DNA of 8,207 nucleotides, taken from positions 1 through 8,207 of the forward strand of contig JABXJZ010000054.1 of the NCBI GenBank assembly GCA_013375335.1, read 5' to 3'. Shown one piece after another: positions 6,600 through 8,207 of this stretch. Every line of letters begins with the position of its first letter. The stretch's first letter is position 1. The translations under genes and the position numbers were made by a program. This DNA is from Desulfobacterales bacterium (lineage in GTDB: Bacteria; Desulfobacterota; DSM-4660; Desulfatiglandales; B25-G16). Under the pieces are notes generated by a model that was given only the letters and a program-made list of their open reading frames with translations, was not told the origin of the DNA and did not search any database.

Positions 6600-6628
6600 A
6601 TCTTAGATCATCCGTTATCCTGAATCAA
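6600..6628 (-). promoter_or_regulatory. Candidate sigma70-type promoter for the acyl-CoA dehydrogenase
   Basis: On the minus strand, TTGATT (6623-6628) matches four of six bases of the -35 consensus and TAAGAT (6600-6605) matches four of six of the -10. They are separated by exactly 17 bp. Transcription would begin near 6593, leaving a leader of about 24 nt before the TTG start. The position supports a separate transcript from the fbp and zinc-protein genes. Confidence 0.35.
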
Positions 6629-6661
6629 GGTTAATTCAAGACCCCTGCGTACTAGAGCAGA

Positions 6662-6781
6662 GTGTACGAAACGGATATCAGGGACGTTGAAACCGTATCT
6701 ACATCTGAGGATTATGAAGTTAAGGATGGGAAAGAGTTGGCAGCAAAGGCGATAATTGATTTGTGGTGGCAGTTCCTGTGA
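6662..6781 (+). other. Short 39-codon open stretch, possible gene remnant
   Basis: From a GTG at 6662 to a TGA at 6779-6781 the plus strand reads 39 codons with a protein-like composition: acidic in the first half (VYETDIRDVETVSTSEDYEV), then a helix-like end KELAAKAIIDLWWQFL. There is no good ribosome binding site, and a TAG and a TAA lie just upstream in the same frame. It could be the tail of a decayed gene or chance. It lies opposite in strand to both neighbours. I do not recognise a family. Confidence 0.2.
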
Positions 6782-6808
6782 AAAAAGACAGATGAAGCCT
6801 CAGTTCAT
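6781..6808 (-). terminator. Weak terminator-like hairpin after the zinc-protein gene
   Basis: On the minus strand ATGAA (6804-6808) pairs with TTCAT (6792-6796) around a 7-nt loop. This is followed after five bases by six T residues (6781-6786). The stem is short and AT-rich, so termination would be inefficient if real. It lies 10 bp downstream of the TAG stop of the zinc-protein gene. Confidence 0.3.
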
Positions 6809-6818
6809 TGATTTGATC

Positions 6819-7103
6819 CTATTTTTTCTTAAAGAGGTCCTCTAGGGCCTGTTTTGTTGCTGCCGTTCTTTCGGACCTACTCTCCTCTGCCCCCTTTAAG
6901 ATAAAATAGTCGCAAAAGTTCTCCTTTTCCTTGTCGACGACCCTCTCAGCCACTACCTCCTTACACTCATTATATGAACCAGGGTCATAGAATTTGCACT
7001 GCAGGCAACAGTGGAGATCGCGACCGCAATGGGGACAGGTATCACTGCGGGACACTCTGCCCTCAAATTCTATCTCTCGGTTGCAAAAGGCACATCTTAC
7101 CAT
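6819..7103 (-). CDS. Small nine-cysteine putative zinc-ribbon protein
   Basis: The 94-residue protein has no signal peptide or membrane segment. Cysteines at 4 and 7 (CAFC) with 23 and 26 (CPHC) form a classical four-cysteine zinc ribbon. A second set, CCLQC at 32-36 with Cys47 and Cys64 (FCDYF), could bind a second metal. The C-terminal third (residues 70-94) is charged and probably helical, ending KQALEDLFKKK. I do not recognise a named family or a function; a regulatory or scaffolding role for a partner protein is possible. It lies 33 bp downstream of the FBP aldolase/phosphatase gene on the same strand, so the two probably share a transcript. The ATG is preceded by GAGAGG at six bases, a good ribosome binding site. 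Confidence 0.85.
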   Translation of the reverse strand: MVRCAFCNREIEFEGRVSRSDTCPHCGRDLHCCLQCKFYDPGSYNECKEVVAERVVDKEKENFCDYFILKGAEESRSERTAATKQALEDLFKKK

Positions 7104-7136
7104 GCTGATCCTCTCTAAATGGTGTCCACATCTTCG

Positions 7137-8207
7137 TTAGGTCCTAATCTTGAAGAGTTTGTCCAACTTCTCCATCCTCTCTACAATTCCCCCATACTCC
7201 AATTCACTGTAAGGAAGCATGGCAGCCCCTGAAAATCCCTGTTCTCTCATCTCAATGGCCTTCCCTGCAACCTTCTCCCTCACATAATCCCAGAATGGGT
7301 GATCAAAGACATCCACTGGCTCGCTGAGCTTGCACTCATGGACACAAAAGGCATGGCATGAGACCAGCGGGGGACCATCAAAGTAAGAAACCGGGGAGTT
7401 GACCGTAACAGGCATAAGCGGTCCTGTATGGCTTCCCCTCATAAAGCCAGCAACATAGTGGCCAATGGTATAGGGAGCAAGGATCTCGCCTGTAGCAGGA
7501 AAGCTCCCCTGCACCCTTACGAGCATCACGGGGTCATCCTTACCTACATACTTTCCCGCTATGTTGCGGAGACGTGAGGTACTTACCGAAGCAGCTATCT
7601 CTCCGGTCTCCCGGGAATAGACCTTCTCGATCACAAACCTCTCGTTGTCCCGCAAAAGGGAGGCAATATCGTACATATCCTCTGGGGCATTCAATTCTAT
7701 GAGCCTCTCCCCTTCGGTATATTCAACATCCATAATATTGAACTTGAAACCCTTCCCCATCTTTGGGCTTAACATAAGGCCGGGACAAAACATAGGGTCA
7801 GCAAAGGCAAGAAACGCGGGTAAATTATAAGCACCTGGATCGGTTTTGTCTGCAGCAAAGAAGAGAAAAGGCTCACTGGGTCGCTCATCGATCTCCATCT
7901 CCGCAACAGCAGGGCCCATGCCTACTACAGTTCCAGAGAAGGCATCCTTGAGGAGGTCTTGGCCGGCCCCATATAGCCCTTGTTCTTTAGCCACCTTGGT
8001 TCCATCTATAAAGGCATCCCAGGCCAGTTTGTGAACATCCTCATTTCCCGGCCCCTTTTGATGGACAAACAGCAAGGCTATATCATCACCGGTGTGACTA
8101 ACATAAAAATCATCTACCAGGCCCCTGCCATTATTATCGACAAATGCTCGAGCCCCTTCGAGCAATTGACGGCTTGGCTTAAGGTGACCTCCAACACTCC
8201 CTATATC
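7137..8207 (-). CDS. fbp: Fructose 1,6-bisphosphate aldolase/phosphatase (type V), 5' end outside window
   Basis: This bifunctional gluconeogenic enzyme joins glyceraldehyde 3-phosphate and dihydroxyacetone phosphate and then removes the C1 phosphate, giving fructose 6-phosphate in one protein. The frame is open to the right edge: upstream of the TTG at 8163-8165 it continues DIGSVGGHLKPSRQ, which matches the family's N-terminal metal-binding Asp and His block, so that TTG is not the start. About ten N-terminal residues appear to be missing. Of the 356 residues visible, key blocks are HTGDDIAL, FFAADKTDPGAYNLP, FADPMFCPGLMLSPKMGKGF, the YVGKDDPVM segment with the Schiff-base lysine and the catalytic tyrosine three residues before it, and GHYVAGFMRGSHTGPLMPV. 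The family is typical of archaea and of deep-branching, often thermophilic or autotrophic bacteria, so its presence is informative about the host. A small zinc-protein gene follows. Confidence 0.95.
   Translation of the reverse strand, partial: DIGSVGGHLKPSRQLLEGARAFVDNNGRGLVDDFYVSHTGDDIALLFVHQKGPGNEDVHKLAWDAFIDGTKVAKEQGLYGAGQDLLKDAFSGTVVGMGPAVAEMEIDERPSEPFLFFAADKTDPGAYNLPAFLAFADPMFCPGLMLSPKMGKGFKFNIMDVEYTEGERLIELNAPEDMYDIASLLRDNERFVIEKVYSRETGEIAASVSTSRLRNIAGKYVGKDDPVMLVRVQGSFPATGEILAPYTIGHYVAGFMRGSHTGPLMPVTVNSPVSYFDGPPLVSCHAFCVHECKLSEPVDVFDHPFWDYVREKVAGKAIEMREQGFSGAAMLPYSELEYGGIVERMEKLDKLFKIRT

Larger units (their letters stand above)
6570..6818. other. 249-bp gap: weak terminator, candidate promoter, short coding-like stretch
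   Basis: This gap separates the zinc-protein gene from the acyl-CoA dehydrogenase gene, both on the minus strand. It contains a weak terminator-like hairpin near the zinc-protein stop, a candidate promoter facing the dehydrogenase, and an open stretch on the plus strand (6662-6781) listed separately. I see no RNA gene. Confidence 0.55.

Overview
The window looks like the chromosome of a strictly anaerobic, probably Gram-negative bacterium with a large periplasmic cytochrome complement, most like a Desulfobacterota (deltaproteobacterial) sulfate or metal reducer or syntroph. This is inferred from gene content, not from a marker gene. The evidence is NiFe-hydrogenase maturation genes (hypD, hypE), an exported 11-heme c-type cytochrome, a secreted rhodanese, a DUF362 protein, an acyl-CoA dehydrogenase, and an archaeal/deep-branching type fructose-bisphosphate aldolase/phosphatase. 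Several genes start at GTG or TTG. No insertion sequence, tRNA, rRNA or CRISPR array is visible.

Layout. Positions 1-1309 (+ strand) hold the 3' end of hypD followed by complete hypE, the end of a hyp operon that matures the NiFe(CN)2CO centre. All other convincing genes are on the minus strand. Reading them in their own direction from the right edge: a type V FBP aldolase/phosphatase gene that runs off the window; a 94-residue, nine-cysteine putative zinc protein; a 249-bp gap with a weak terminator and a candidate promoter; an acyl-CoA dehydrogenase; the multiheme cytochrome; the exported single-domain rhodanese; a 223-bp gap with hairpins; a DUF362 protein; and a small DUF2937-like membrane protein that converges on hypE.

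The key observation is in the cytochrome. A signal peptide and one CXXCH motif lie before an in-frame TGA (5081-5083). Ten more CXXCH motifs follow in the same frame, with no second signal peptide. A hairpin begins 12 nt after the TGA, and its apical loop begins 20 nt after it. That geometry closely resembles a bacterial SECIS element such as E. coli fdhF. The simplest functional reading is one 445-residue, 11-heme selenocysteine-containing cytochrome that automatic annotation would split into a fragment and an unexported ORF. A nonsense mutation in a glycine-rich linker is the main alternative. The rhodanese directly downstream, a family that handles sulfane sulfur and possibly selenium, fits a chalcogen-related redox role, but that link is inference.

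No stretch longer than 300 bases lacks a gene. The two largest gaps (3211-3433 and 6570-6818) are described as features.
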